From Hexactinellida sp. DTS-2022 (taxonomy: Eukaryota > Porifera > Hexactinellida), in the NCBI GenBank assembly GCA_028753945.1, contig JAPNXP010000001.1, positions 744,001-808,000 on the forward strand: a DNA stretch of 64,000 nt. Direction: 5' to 3'. The notes below the pieces were generated by a model that made no database searches, had not been told where the DNA came from, and was given only the letters and a program-made list of their open reading frames with translations. Shown here in pieces: positions 28,521 through 37,838 of the stretch (position 1 is the stretch's first letter; the number at the start of each line of letters is the position of its first letter). Position numbers and translations under genes: made by a program.

Positions 28521-28585
28521 AATAACTAACCAAGGCACTCATTTCAATACTGGGCCACTATACTATAGTCGCACAGTAAAAATAT
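28521..28585 (-). repeat. Inverted-repeat arm A (TTTTACTGTGCCGACTAT family)
   Basis: On the minus strand it reads TTTTTACTGTGCGACTATAG ... AGTGGCCCAG ... GCCTTGGTTA. The same sequence occurs in plus orientation at 30471-30526 and, more decayed, at 62711-62765. Confidence 0.7.
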
Positions 28586-28703
28586 ATTAAACTTTTAATG
28601 AATTATTCTAAGCAGTAACTATATATCTTATCAATTAATTAATTAATAAGAAAGAAGAGCTGAAAAATCGGATTTATCTAAAAAAAGTACAAAGAACAAG
28701 CGA

Positions 28704-29252
28704 TCATTGCCAGAGTTTAGCCACCTCGTTAGTCTCGATTAGGTCCATGTAGGCGTGCGTCTGTAGCCAAGTGGCATCTACCTTCAGCTCTATCAAGAGA
28801 TCTTCAGCCACTCCGATCCCTTCTTCCCGCGACTGGCCTGGTTTCATCATAACCTCCAGCTCCAAGAAGTAGCCCAGTCCCTCCACTTTGTCCAGGTGAA
28901 TTTGTATCTGTCCCACAAGGTATAGCAGCCTGTCTTTTGTCACCTCTCCTCTCTTTCCCAAAGTCTTAGAAAGGATTTCTTTCATCGAGCGAGGTTCCTG
29001 TACTGGACTCCTCGTGTAATAGCATTGTTTGGAACAGGCTCCATCTGTTCTCTCATAGAACATTAAAGTTCCCTTTCGACCTTTCCCATTCTGCTCCCTT
29101 AGTTTCAAAATACCTTTCGCTGAGTGGAAGAACGTATCACTCTGAATGAAGCGAGTACCTTTTGATTTTGTTTTGAGATTCAAAAGTTTATGGATATGTT
29201 CAAATATTACCAAATTCGGTAATTTAGCTTTTATTTCAATATTTTGTGACAT
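28704..29252 (-). CDS. CYTH-domain protein (CyaB/ThTPase-like)
   Basis: 182 residues, about the length of one CYTH domain. The N-terminal IEIKAKL motif, KLREQNGKG around residue 50, a central YYTRSP strand and the late acidic strand LGYFLELEVMM match the CYTH tunnel fold, which binds triphosphates and two divalent metals. Relatives include thiamine triphosphatase and class IV adenylate cyclase, and many animals have a CyaB-like member of unknown substrate. No signal peptide is seen, so it is probably cytosolic. It is followed 200 bp upstream by the DUF4476 gene on the same strand. Triphosphate hydrolysis is inference. Confidence 0.75.
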   Translation of the reverse strand: MSQNIEIKAKLPNLVIFEHIHKLLNLKTKSKGTRFIQSDTFFHSAKGILKLREQNGKGRKGTLMFYERTDGACSKQCYYTRSPVQEPRSMKEILSKTLGKRGEVTKDRLLYLVGQIQIHLDKVEGLGYFLELEVMMKPGQSREEGIGVAEDLLIELKVDATWLQTHAYMDLIETNEVAKLWQ

Positions 29253-29451
29253 GAAAAAATGAACAATCTATGAGATTGAAAACAAATTAAATATTCAAAT
29301 CAGCAATTATTGTTTAATTAATTAATTATTGTCAAAATAAAACAAGAAGTATTTGAGGTAACTGTTTCAAATAATTGTGTTCAATTATATGCAAATTTCT
29401 GAATTTGTTGTAGCCAAGAACAAGTTAGTAAAGTATTGTTGATCTGTGAGT

Positions 29452-30144
29452 TTATAGCTGGATATGGAATCCTACTTCTGGAGGGGGCCCTTGGGTGATA
29501 GCACCGTGTATTAGTGGGGAGGGGTAAAGAGTTGCCTGTGGTAAGACAAAGCCGATTTTTGTGGGATTGACTGCGTTTTCACAAACAGGATTAGTCATGT
29601 TTGGAGGAATAAAAGAGCTTGTTCGACCCGAGTTGTAATAAGTGGAGGTTTGAGGAGTGGGAGATTTACCAAGGGGCGTAGGGGGCTGGCTAAGGGGCGA
29701 TGGTATTGGAGAAGCCATTGAGCATGGTGGGACTTTAGTTGTAATTTGTAGAGGAATTTTGAGTAGTTTAGCCGCAGTTTCCTCTGATACTGCTCCTCGA
29801 AATAGGTCGAATAAGTGAAAGTGTTCTCCCCCTTTCAAATTCAATTTTTTATTCTTGATTAACTCTTCCAAGCAATTGACTCGATTCCCTTCGCCTACTG
29901 TGTTGGCACTGATCTCACAGATGAGAGAAACAGCCTCTTCTAGCTTGCAAATTTGCATCTCTTCAACCAATAACTGGAACCCCTGCAACTTGGCTTTCGA
30001 TCTAGTCATAGTCTTTAACAGTTTGATTATTTGCTCTGGCGTGAATTTATGAGCCACGTAACACATGAGGATCTCGATCCTACCAACATTGTAGCGACTG
30101 GATTCCATATCCTCCAACAATTGAACGAATTTGTGGCATTCCAT
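29452..30144 (-). CDS. DUF4476 proline-rich protein
   Basis: 230 residues. The N-terminal ~95 residues show the DUF4476 pattern: a helix (FVQLLEDMESSRYNVGRIEI), then FTPEQIIKLLKTM and KAKLQGFQLLVEEM, matching FT-xQ-xxLL and KL-ALKLL. Residues ~135-230 are Pro/Ser/Thr-rich and disordered (PIPSPLSQPPTPLGKSPTPQ). Proteins with this layout are found widely in animals without a defined biochemical function. The start faces the THOC5 start across 526 bp, so the two probably share a bidirectional promoter region. Confidence 0.6.
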   Translation of the reverse strand: MECHKFVQLLEDMESSRYNVGRIEILMCYVAHKFTPEQIIKLLKTMTRSKAKLQGFQLLVEEMQICKLEEAVSLICEISANTVGEGNRVNCLEELIKNKKLNLKGGEHFHLFDLFRGAVSEETAAKLLKIPLQITTKVPPCSMASPIPSPLSQPPTPLGKSPTPQTSTYYNSGRTSSFIPPNMTNPVCENAVNPTKIGFVLPQATLYPSPLIHGAITQGPPPEVGFHIQL

Positions 30145-30670
30145 GTTTAGAAACAGAATAAGTTTTTAATTTTCTTTTGTTAATTTCTAATTTTTGCTCT
30201 TATTTATCTGTCCTACACCTCTGTGTGCATAATAATGCATTGAATCAGTTCTGCATTCATCGGGGTTATCAGAGAAAGAAACCATCTACTAATAGTGCAC
30301 TGTGATCTGGTAAAAACTTTACAATTGTCTTGAATCAGCCATACGTGAGCTGTCGGAATCATGAAAAAAGGTGTTTGGATCATGAAAATTCCTACAAGAT
30401 ATAATTATTATTAATGCGCTTTGTAGCCACTATCATATCACTATTTTTAGAGTAGTTTCTATTTTTACTGTGCCGACTATACTATAGTATAGTGGCCCAG
30501 TTCTAATCTTACTGCCTTGGTTATTTCTCCGTGTCGCCTCCCCAGGCTAAACCATAAGTGCTAGAGCTCTGAGATTTTCAGGACAGGTGTCTGGTTGTTG
30601 TAATTTAATTAATATTGATTCACTGAACCCTAGCTTGCTTTGAGGAGCTTCATATTACTTCTCAATAAGT
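30145..30670. promoter_or_regulatory. Divergent intergenic region between DUF4476 and THOC5
   Basis: 526 bp between head-to-head ATGs, so both promoters must lie here. It also contains inverted-repeat arm B (30471-30526), which is probably a recent insertion. I recognise no specific promoter motif. Confidence 0.5.
30471..30526 (+). repeat. Inverted-repeat arm B (TTTTACTGTGCCGACTAT family)
   Basis: TTTTTACTGTGCCGACTATA, then AGTGGCCCAG and TGCCTTGGTTA. It is inverted relative to 28521-28585, so the two arms bracket the CYTH and DUF4476 genes. Confidence 0.7.
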
Positions 30671-31750
30671 ATGAATCATTCTAATGACGAAACAATCACT
30701 TTTACGCAATTCACGCAGTTAGCAGGGACCCTCAAGTTGAAGCTGGAAGAGCTGCAGTCGATGCCGGCTGCCGCTCGCAGGAAGATGATGGAGGGAGGCT
30801 CCGATTCCCTGAGTACACAGGTGCTGTTCTCTGAGATCGTCAGCTGTTATAACAAGTGTGTGGGAATAAGAGATAAACATGAGGACGAGTTCCTGAATGA
30901 ACAAGACCTGTCAGATTCCGCGAATGACAAGCTATTAGAGTCAGAGTTACATCTACAAATCTTGAAGGACGAAGTTAACGACTTGAAGAGGTTCCGCGCG
31001 CTGGGCGACGGAGGCAGCAACCCCAATGACGTCATTCGCGGGAAGCTGCAGGAGCGCGCGCAGCTGGGGCGACGCATGGAGGCGCTGAAGCTCGAGGAGA
31101 TGAGCGCCGCGCACCGCTTGCTGGGCAGGAAGGCGGAGTACGATCGGCTGAACACCAAGCTGCTGCACCTGCAGGAGTTCTTCCCTCTCTTCTCGCAGTC
31201 GCAGCCAATCTACTCGGAGACAGTCGCGGAGCTGGGGCAAGGAGCGATTCCCAAGGACGTGTACGAGCTCCCGCTGCCTCTGTTCATGATATACATGCGT
31301 CTCACCATCTACGTCATCAATATGGTGGACCCTGATCTAGACTGCGTCACGAAGGAAGTCACAGATATACCCACTGACTCCCCCGCTGCGCCTCACTCCC
31401 AATCGATAGTGCTCAGCTATAGAGAGAGCCATGTCTCCTTCTGCTACCACCCCGCTCTGGAGGTGATCAGTGTGCGCCACAATCTCCCTACACACGACGG
31501 AGTACTGATAGAACTATTCCCTAATGATAACGGCGAGCTCTCCCCCAACCCAGCTACGTACTACCTGTTGAAAGCCGCGAGCCCGACCCTCTCAATGGAG
31601 GAGTTGGTACCAGGGGGACACACGGGTCGGCTGTACCGATGGAGCCAGGTGCTGGCGGGTCTCTTCTTCTATCCGGAGAGGCAGGAAGAGCTCGAGATAC
31701 AGGTGACGTCGTTTGACGTCATACGTGAGTTAGATAGTGTCTTGTCATAG
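30671..31750 (+). CDS. THOC5: THOC5-like THO/TREX subunit, short form
   Basis: 359 residues, single exon. It matches the N-terminal half of THOC5: a coiled coil containing LLESELHLQILKDEVNDLKR, the segment PKDVYELPLPLFMIYMRLT, then HDGVLIELFPNDNGELSPNP and GRLYRWSQVLAGLFFYPE. THOC5 is part of the THO core of TREX, which couples transcription to mRNA export. Animal THOC5 proteins are usually 600-700 residues, so the C-terminal half is absent. A good donor (ATAC/GTGAGT) lies 9 codons before the stop, but the XPD start is only 292 bp away and I see no exon in between. Either the protein is naturally short or a distal exon is missed. Confidence 0.75.
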   Translation: MNHSNDETITFTQFTQLAGTLKLKLEELQSMPAAARRKMMEGGSDSLSTQVLFSEIVSCYNKCVGIRDKHEDEFLNEQDLSDSANDKLLESELHLQILKDEVNDLKRFRALGDGGSNPNDVIRGKLQERAQLGRRMEALKLEEMSAAHRLLGRKAEYDRLNTKLLHLQEFFPLFSQSQPIYSETVAELGQGAIPKDVYELPLPLFMIYMRLTIYVINMVDPDLDCVTKEVTDIPTDSPAAPHSQSIVLSYRESHVSFCYHPALEVISVRHNLPTHDGVLIELFPNDNGELSPNPATYYLLKAASPTLSMEELVPGGHTGRLYRWSQVLAGLFFYPERQEELEIQVTSFDVIRELDSVLS

Positions 31751-32042
31751 GTCTACCGAATACTACGTTTGTATTAGTATTGCTCCAAATCATAATATTT
31801 TGTCTTATAACCAGATATCTTCTTACGAAGGACATGAATACTTTCACAAAGGATGATACGATCCTAGTTCATATACAAAGTTGAACCTCTATGTTATGCG
31901 CTTAGTATATAACGCCAGTTTATAAGATACTTGTGACGTATTTGCTCCGATCTGACTTCATTAAATATGAAATGCGTGTAGAAGTACTTATGATACCAAA
32001 TTATAATTGATTTACTGTTGTCTGCTGAGAGAGAGAGAGAGG

Positions 32043-34441
32043 ATGATCTTGAGTATCGACGGCCTGGAGGTGCTGTTCCCATACGAGTGCATATACCCGG
32101 AGCAGTACGAGTACATGCTCGAGCTGAAGAAGGTGCTGGACGCTAAGGGCCACGGGGTCCTGGAGATGCCCTGTGGCACCGGAAAGACGATCTCCCTCCT
32201 CTCAGTAATCCTGTCCTACTCCCTCCAGCACCCACACGCCGTGTCCAGGCTGCTCTACTGCTCTAGAACTGTGCCAGAGATAGAGAAGGTTCTAGAAGAG
32301 TTGAAGCTGCTGTTTGCTGCGCATCATAGAGAGCTGGGGAAGCCGCTCCCAATGCTCGCCATCGGTCTGAGCGCTCGTAAGAACCTCTGCATCCATCCAG
32401 AGGTTAGCCAGGAGACCGACGGTAGAGTTGTCGATGGCAAGTGTCAACAGATGACGTCATCATTTGTCCGGGAGCAACGGGAGATAAACCCACAGCTGCC
32501 GCAATGCGACTTTTTCGAGCGGTTCGAGACTTACGGGCGAGACGCGCCTCTGCCTGACGGCGTGTACACGCTGGAGGGCCTGAGGGAGTACGGGAAGGAG
32601 CACGGACTCTGTCCCTACTTCCTGGCGCGCCACGCTATACAGAACGCAAGCATTGTGGTGTACAGCTACTACTACCTGCTGGATCCGAAGATAGCACACA
32701 TCGTGTCCAAGGAAATACCCAGGAACACCGTGGTTGTATTCGACGAGGCGCACAACATAGATAACGTGTGTGTTCAGTCCATGAGTGTTAAGCTGACGCG
32801 CACCACGCTAGCCGGCGCTCTCAGGAACCTCGAAACCCTCTCTGCAGAAGTTGAGAGGATCAAGGAACAAGACGCCAACAGAATGAGGAATGAGTACAAG
32901 AGGTAACAGTACTACTTATAGCATTATTGTTGTGTTAGTGTATGCACTGTAGGCTGGTAGATGGCCTGAGAGAGGCGCGGGTAGCCAGAGAAGCGGACCA
33001 GTACCTGGGCAACCCAGTTCTGCCAGACTCCGTCCTCCTGGAGGCGGTGCCCGGCAGCATCCGGAAGGCAGAGCACTTCCTAAACTTCATGAAGCGCTTC
33101 GTGGAGTACCTCAAGAGTAGGCTTAGGAGCTCCCGCGTTATTTCCGAGAACCCTCCTCTCTTCCTGACGCACATAAGCAGGACCGTTTGTATTGAGAAGA
33201 AACCGCTGAGATTCTGTTACGAGAGACTCAAGTCACTTCTCTCCACAACAGAAACCTATAATATTACCGACTTCTCACACCTCATGTTGGTTGCTAACTT
33301 CGGCACACTAGTGGCCACTTATGAGAAGGGCTTTATGGTTCTAATAGAACCTTACACAGATCTAAACCCGACAACACTTAACCCTGTAATGCACCTGTCC
33401 TGTCTGGACGCGTCTGTCGCCTCTAAGCCTGTGTTCCAGCGGTTCCAGAGCGTCATTCTCACCTCGGGCACCCTCTCCCCTCTCGACATGTACCCCAAAC
33501 TGCTCGCATTCCATCCGGTCCTAACCGTATCCCTGAGCATGTCGCTAGCGAGGCCCTGCGCGTGTCCACTAGTCATCTCGCGTGGAAACGACCAGATGGC
33601 CATAACCACCAAGTTCGGAGACAGGGAGGACGCTAACGTGGTTAGGAACTACGGGAATTTGCTGTCGGAGCTGTCCTACATCGTGCCGGACGGCCTCGTG
33701 TGTTTCTTCACCAGCTACACTTACATGGAGTCGGTGGTAGCCGCGTGGTGCGAGCAGGGCATCCTCAGCAAGGTGCAGAGGAACAAGCTGATATTCATTG
33801 AGAGCCAGGACTCCAGCGAGACGCGCCTCGCCCTCACCAACTACTGGCGCGCCTGCGAGAACGGGCGCGGGGCCGTGCTGCTGAGCGTGGCGCGCGGAAA
33901 GGTGTCCGAGGGGGTGGACTTCACCGGGCACTACGGGAGGTGTGTCGTCATGCTGGGGCTGCCCTACGTGTACACACAGAGTAGACTGCTGAAGCTTAGA
34001 CTTGATTACTTGAATGAAAATCTACAAATACGGGAGAATGACTTTTTGACGTTTGACGCGATGCGACACGCTGCTCAGTGCATGGGGCGCGCCATTAGAG
34101 GTAAGAACGATTATGGGTTGATGATATTTGCAGACAGAAGATTCGGTCGAGTCGACAAGCGGAAGAAACTCCCGAAGTGGCTGCAAGATATAATGCCAGA
34201 TTCCAGTTGCAACCTTTCTACAGAAGAAGCTATACAAATCGGGAAACATTTCTTCAGACAAATGGGACAGCCCTTTCGTAGAGAGGACCAGTTGGGAGTC
34301 TCGCTTCTCACGTTTGAACAAGTGAGAGATCGGGAGTCCAAGAGAATAGCAGAGGAACCTGATTACAGGATGGACCAAGGATTGGATTACGAGTTTGGAG
34401 AGGATGCGGAAATTCCTGCAGAAATACTGGATACGTTGTAG
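32043..34441 (+). CDS. ERCC2: TFIIH helicase XPD/ERCC2
   Basis: Two exons, 32043-32902 and 32953-34441, split by a 50-nt GT-AG intron that completes an Arg codon ([12 protein letters not shown]). Product 782 residues (human 760). ATG 32043 directly follows a (GA)n run and aligns with the known start. Motifs: Walker [10 protein letters not shown] (Ser to Cys versus human), four iron-sulphur cysteines (NLCIHPE, DGKCQQM, LPQCDFF, GLCPYFL), DEAH in [14 protein letters not shown], motif [17 protein letters not shown] and [15 protein letters not shown], motif [16 protein letters not shown]. This 5'-3' superfamily 2 helicase opens DNA during nucleotide-excision repair and anchors CAK to TFIIH. Same strand as THOC5, 292 bp downstream. 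Confidence 0.95.
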
Positions 34442-35315
34442 GCCATTTCTTATATCTTTTGTTTAAATCTCTCTATTTTTAAATACACAAAAAAAACAGA
34501 ATTGTAGCATTGTATACTGTGCGTTGTCCAAAATTACTGGGAAAGAACAGACTATAGAAATACTTTAGTTTGTCATGCTGACAATCCATTGATATCTAGC
34601 GAAACATTAGACTATGCCATGACGTCATATGGTAACATAATCATATATAATTTCAAACAGTTAGACTCAAAAAGCTTAATTTAATTTAATTTAGATGTGC
34701 AACAACATTTCACAAATGATCATTTGTTATTAGTCCCCATACTTGCTGTGTTAAGTTAATTTTATAGTCCAATTTAATATACTGTAGACTGTTGATAGGG
34801 CGAAATTTTGGTTAATGAGTCGAATGTTTAATTCCCCTAGTCACAAATGCACACGACGGTTCCCTGGTGTTCGTATTAATAAGAATCTACGGTATTGGGC
34901 TTTGCATTGTGATTCTCTTATTCCATAGATTAGTTAACTTTATTTTTTGGCATTCTTAAACTAAAATGCCGTCCTTTTTTCTAAAAAGTAAAAAATATGA
35001 AAAATTTGCTTGATAAACAAGTAATATATTATTGATGCCCTAGGTCTATGTGTCTATATGTATGCTGTGCATTCTGCTAATTAAACAGGTTGTAATTTTG
35101 ATTTGAGTCTTATTCTAAGAATTGCTAACTTTTTATTAAAAAATGCAACGATTTTAAAATCATAAGCAAACTAGCAGACATGTTACATTTGTAATTTAAT
35201 ATTTATAGGCACAACAATTAATATATGCAGATGAGATTGTCTGTTGCCTAGTCCTGCCAAGGGGTATAAATTTCACTAATTCTTGTTGTATAGGCTTATA
35301 TTTTGTTAATTAAGA
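34442..35315. other. Spacer between XPD and the orphan TM gene
   Basis: No gene is seen. A decayed pogo-like MITE lies at about 34783-34897. The rest is AT-rich. Confidence 0.55.
34783..34897. repeat. Decayed pogo-like MITE
   Basis: The right half GACGGTTCCCTGGTGTTCGT followed by ATTAATAAGAATCTACGGT matches the right half of the copy at 18390-18532. The left end TACTGTAGACTG is strongly diverged. Confidence 0.45.
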
Positions 35316-36533
35316 ATGGCTAATAAGTTCTATTCTCTCCCGTTACTCGCTGTTGGGAGCTTTGCTATAGTGTCGCTGTTTATAGTTGTACTATTCGTTA
35401 TTCTCCAAGTAACAGTAAACCCTCGTAACACCCCAGTGCCCTTCTCTGTTATAGTGGGAGGAGACAAGCGAGTAAATTACCCAGGGGATTCTTGTCACAA
35501 CATCGAGTTGGACAGCTTTACACCAAGTGTACCGACCGTAGCGTATCTGACGTCAGCCAGTAGCATTGTAATAACAAAGAGCTTAGAACAAGTTCTGGTA
35601 AATCACTCGCTACAAGTTGGTTATGATTCGAATCAACTCACCTACTATGGAGTGCCTGTATCGAAAGATGACGAAGTTAACTTGTATGTTAGAGCCTCGA
35701 GCATTAGCCCTGAAATCCAATCTGCAACCGTATTAGCCTATGACGTAGACGGGTTTCGCCAGTTCCTAAACTACACCACTACAAATGCCGCCCCTATTTC
35801 CAGCTATAGCTTAGATGCGAGCTGTCTGCATACCGTGTCTGGGTGCGCTGTTAGCTCGGTAGTACAGTTAGACGGTTGGTTATACTTCGTGTTTGAGACT
35901 ACACCCACCCCCTCTAATCTCGTTGTGACTCTTGAGGCCACTGTTCGTGATTACGATTTAGACCTTTCTGAGATTTTCGCTGAGTGCACTCTGTATGGCA
36001 GTTCCTCAAGGTGTTTTCTCGAAGTACCCAAACGGGTGATATACAATAACAATAATAATAATAATGGCGTACAATTTTTGCCTTTCACTATAACTTATGA
36101 AACATCCCCTCTGATATCCAATGCATATCCCTCTTCCCAGTCTCTGAATGTATCTGTTGACCTCTCTTGGACTTGTTCTCGCACCGACCTGAATAACTAT
36201 ATTATCACATTTTCTTTATTTAGTGGAGGGTTTATAATCTCTGTAGGATTCTTAGTGTTTATCACCTGCACTAAATGTGCCAGGAACAATGATTTCTCTT
36301 TTAGTCTCCCTTCTATTAACTGTCGTATAAGAAGAAGGAGAACTACTCACATAAGTGCTCCTATCAGTTCTATGGACTTAGATTTGGAGACCATAACAGA
36401 ATCTCGTAGTGAAACTCAAATTCCGAAATCTTATGTTAGATCTGAGTCCCTCCCCCCTGCCTATGACAAAGTGGTTAAGACCGATATTGGGCCAGAAGAT
36501 GAACTCCCATACTACCAGTTCTCAAAAAACTGA
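35316..36533 (+). CDS. Orphan two-TM protein with PPxY tail
   Basis: Single exon, 405 residues, not recognised as a known family. A strong N-terminal hydrophobic segment (~13-36) has no obvious cleavage site. A ~255-residue region with conserved-looking Cys and N-glycosylation sites (NHS, NYT, NVS) follows, then a second span near 295-320 (SLFSGGFIISVGFLVFITC). The ~85-residue basic tail holds PPAY (380-383), a WW-domain ligand typical of NEDD4/ITCH substrates, plus YYQF. A run of seven Asn (AAT/AAC codons near 36048-36066) interrupts the extracellular part. The topology is probably N-in, loop-out, C-in. It lies 1.3 kb upstream of the chimeric DSL gene on the same strand. Confidence 0.7.
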   Translation: MANKFYSLPLLAVGSFAIVSLFIVVLFVILQVTVNPRNTPVPFSVIVGGDKRVNYPGDSCHNIELDSFTPSVPTVAYLTSASSIVITKSLEQVLVNHSLQVGYDSNQLTYYGVPVSKDDEVNLYVRASSISPEIQSATVLAYDVDGFRQFLNYTTTNAAPISSYSLDASCLHTVSGCAVSSVVQLDGWLYFVFETTPTPSNLVVTLEATVRDYDLDLSEIFAECTLYGSSSRCFLEVPKRVIYNNNNNNNGVQFLPFTITYETSPLISNAYPSSQSLNVSVDLSWTCSRTDLNNYIITFSLFSGGFIISVGFLVFITCTKCARNNDFSFSLPSINCRIRRRRTTHISAPISSMDLDLETITESRSETQIPKSYVRSESLPPAYDKVVKTDIGPEDELPYYQFSKN

Positions 36534-37838
36534 TCTTTGTTAACTTTTCTTTGTTGCTAACTCACATTAGTTTTACTAAGCGCAATATTTTCTTGAGTGC
36601 TTTGCATGTATATTTTATGGATTGTGTATTGTGTCTAAATATTCGTGTAGCTTGTACAATCTATTATCTGATTAATTAAAAATTAAAAGATGCAATATTA
36701 ATCACACTTAGGAATTTAATAATTTAGAAAAGCTATTGTATTAATTTAACAATACTAAGTTATGGTTTCGTGTCTATTTATTACAAATAAATTTTCGAGA
36801 ATACATGCATCAAATAATCTTTTATCTTAACCGGCGTTTCGTGATATTGTTTGTTATGTTCCCTTTATTACTATTCACAACTTTCATATTTCCTTTTGTG
36901 TGGTGAAATTTATATGACTATAATATCGGTTAGATGCCATAAGCGTCGGTCGAACTTGGATTTCGCAAAAAAACTGATGGGCCAAGAAGTTCGAGAGTTC
37001 CGCTCATCGAAATTATAGTAATACACAGTTGAACATAGTCTATAGTAACAGTAAGTCTGACAAACTACAATTTAGGGATTGCTATAGCTAACCAAATATG
37101 TCAGAACACTCTTATCAGCTAGTAATAATTTACAGTAACTCCCGTTATATGCAAGTCGGATATTACGAAATAACGCTTACAATATGGAGATTTCCCCCCC
37201 AGAGCACAAAATGCATTATTTTAATCCGCTTATAACGAATGTTCCGGATATAACGAACGAATTTACTGATCCCAAGCACTTCATTATAACGAGAGTTTAC
37301 TGTAATTAAAATTTTGCCATAAAATTTCTGATTTGGTATGAACAAAACTTGAATTTCGGAAATCTAAGAATTTACGCGATCGATACGATACCTTTGGTTA
37401 TATCCAAAATTACACTGATAGGGATCAATGTATTATACAACTATTTGTAAATACGCTCCTAATCCTGGTCTGATCCAATTTTCATACGCCTAAATCACAA
37501 TTTTAATGTTACGGTATAGGAGTGGATTCCAAATTTTCGCGCTCTTAAATTCAAATTTTCCAAAAATCATGCTCCAAAAGGAGCGTCTCCCGCTCCTGGA
37601 TAATTCCTTGGTAGGGATGTTACTCGTCAGTACATTCAATGTCTATTAGAGCATGCACATTATCTAATTACTTTATTACGGACAACTTTTGAGTTTAATT
37701 AAAGTAATCTAGTCTATTCGTTCAGAAATGATTACTCTAGTAATTAGTGTCTCATATTACAATGTTTCCAATGCTACTATAAAACTGAATTATGTAATGA
37801 ACCTATTAACGGACTCTTATTTTCAACTAATAGATTAG
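36534..37838. other. Spacer upstream of the chimeric DSL gene
   Basis: 1.3 kb with no ORF of note. It contains a MITE at 37131-37304, and the promoter of the DSL gene should lie in it. Confidence 0.55.
37131..37304. repeat. pogo/Tc1-like MITE
   Basis: The ends TACAGTAACTCCCGTTATA and TATAACGAGAGTTTACTGTA are inverted copies about 19 bp long, and the internal ATATAACGAA motif repeats. TA termini fit Tc1/mariner/pogo targets. Confidence 0.65.

Larger units (their letters stand above)
27820..28703. other. Spacer with decayed repeats
   Basis: No gene is seen. It includes loosely repeated GACATGAACTTT/GGCATAAACTTTT motifs at about 28020-28170, a hAT-like fragment (about 28270-28425) and one arm of an inverted repeat (28521-28585). 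Confidence 0.5.
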
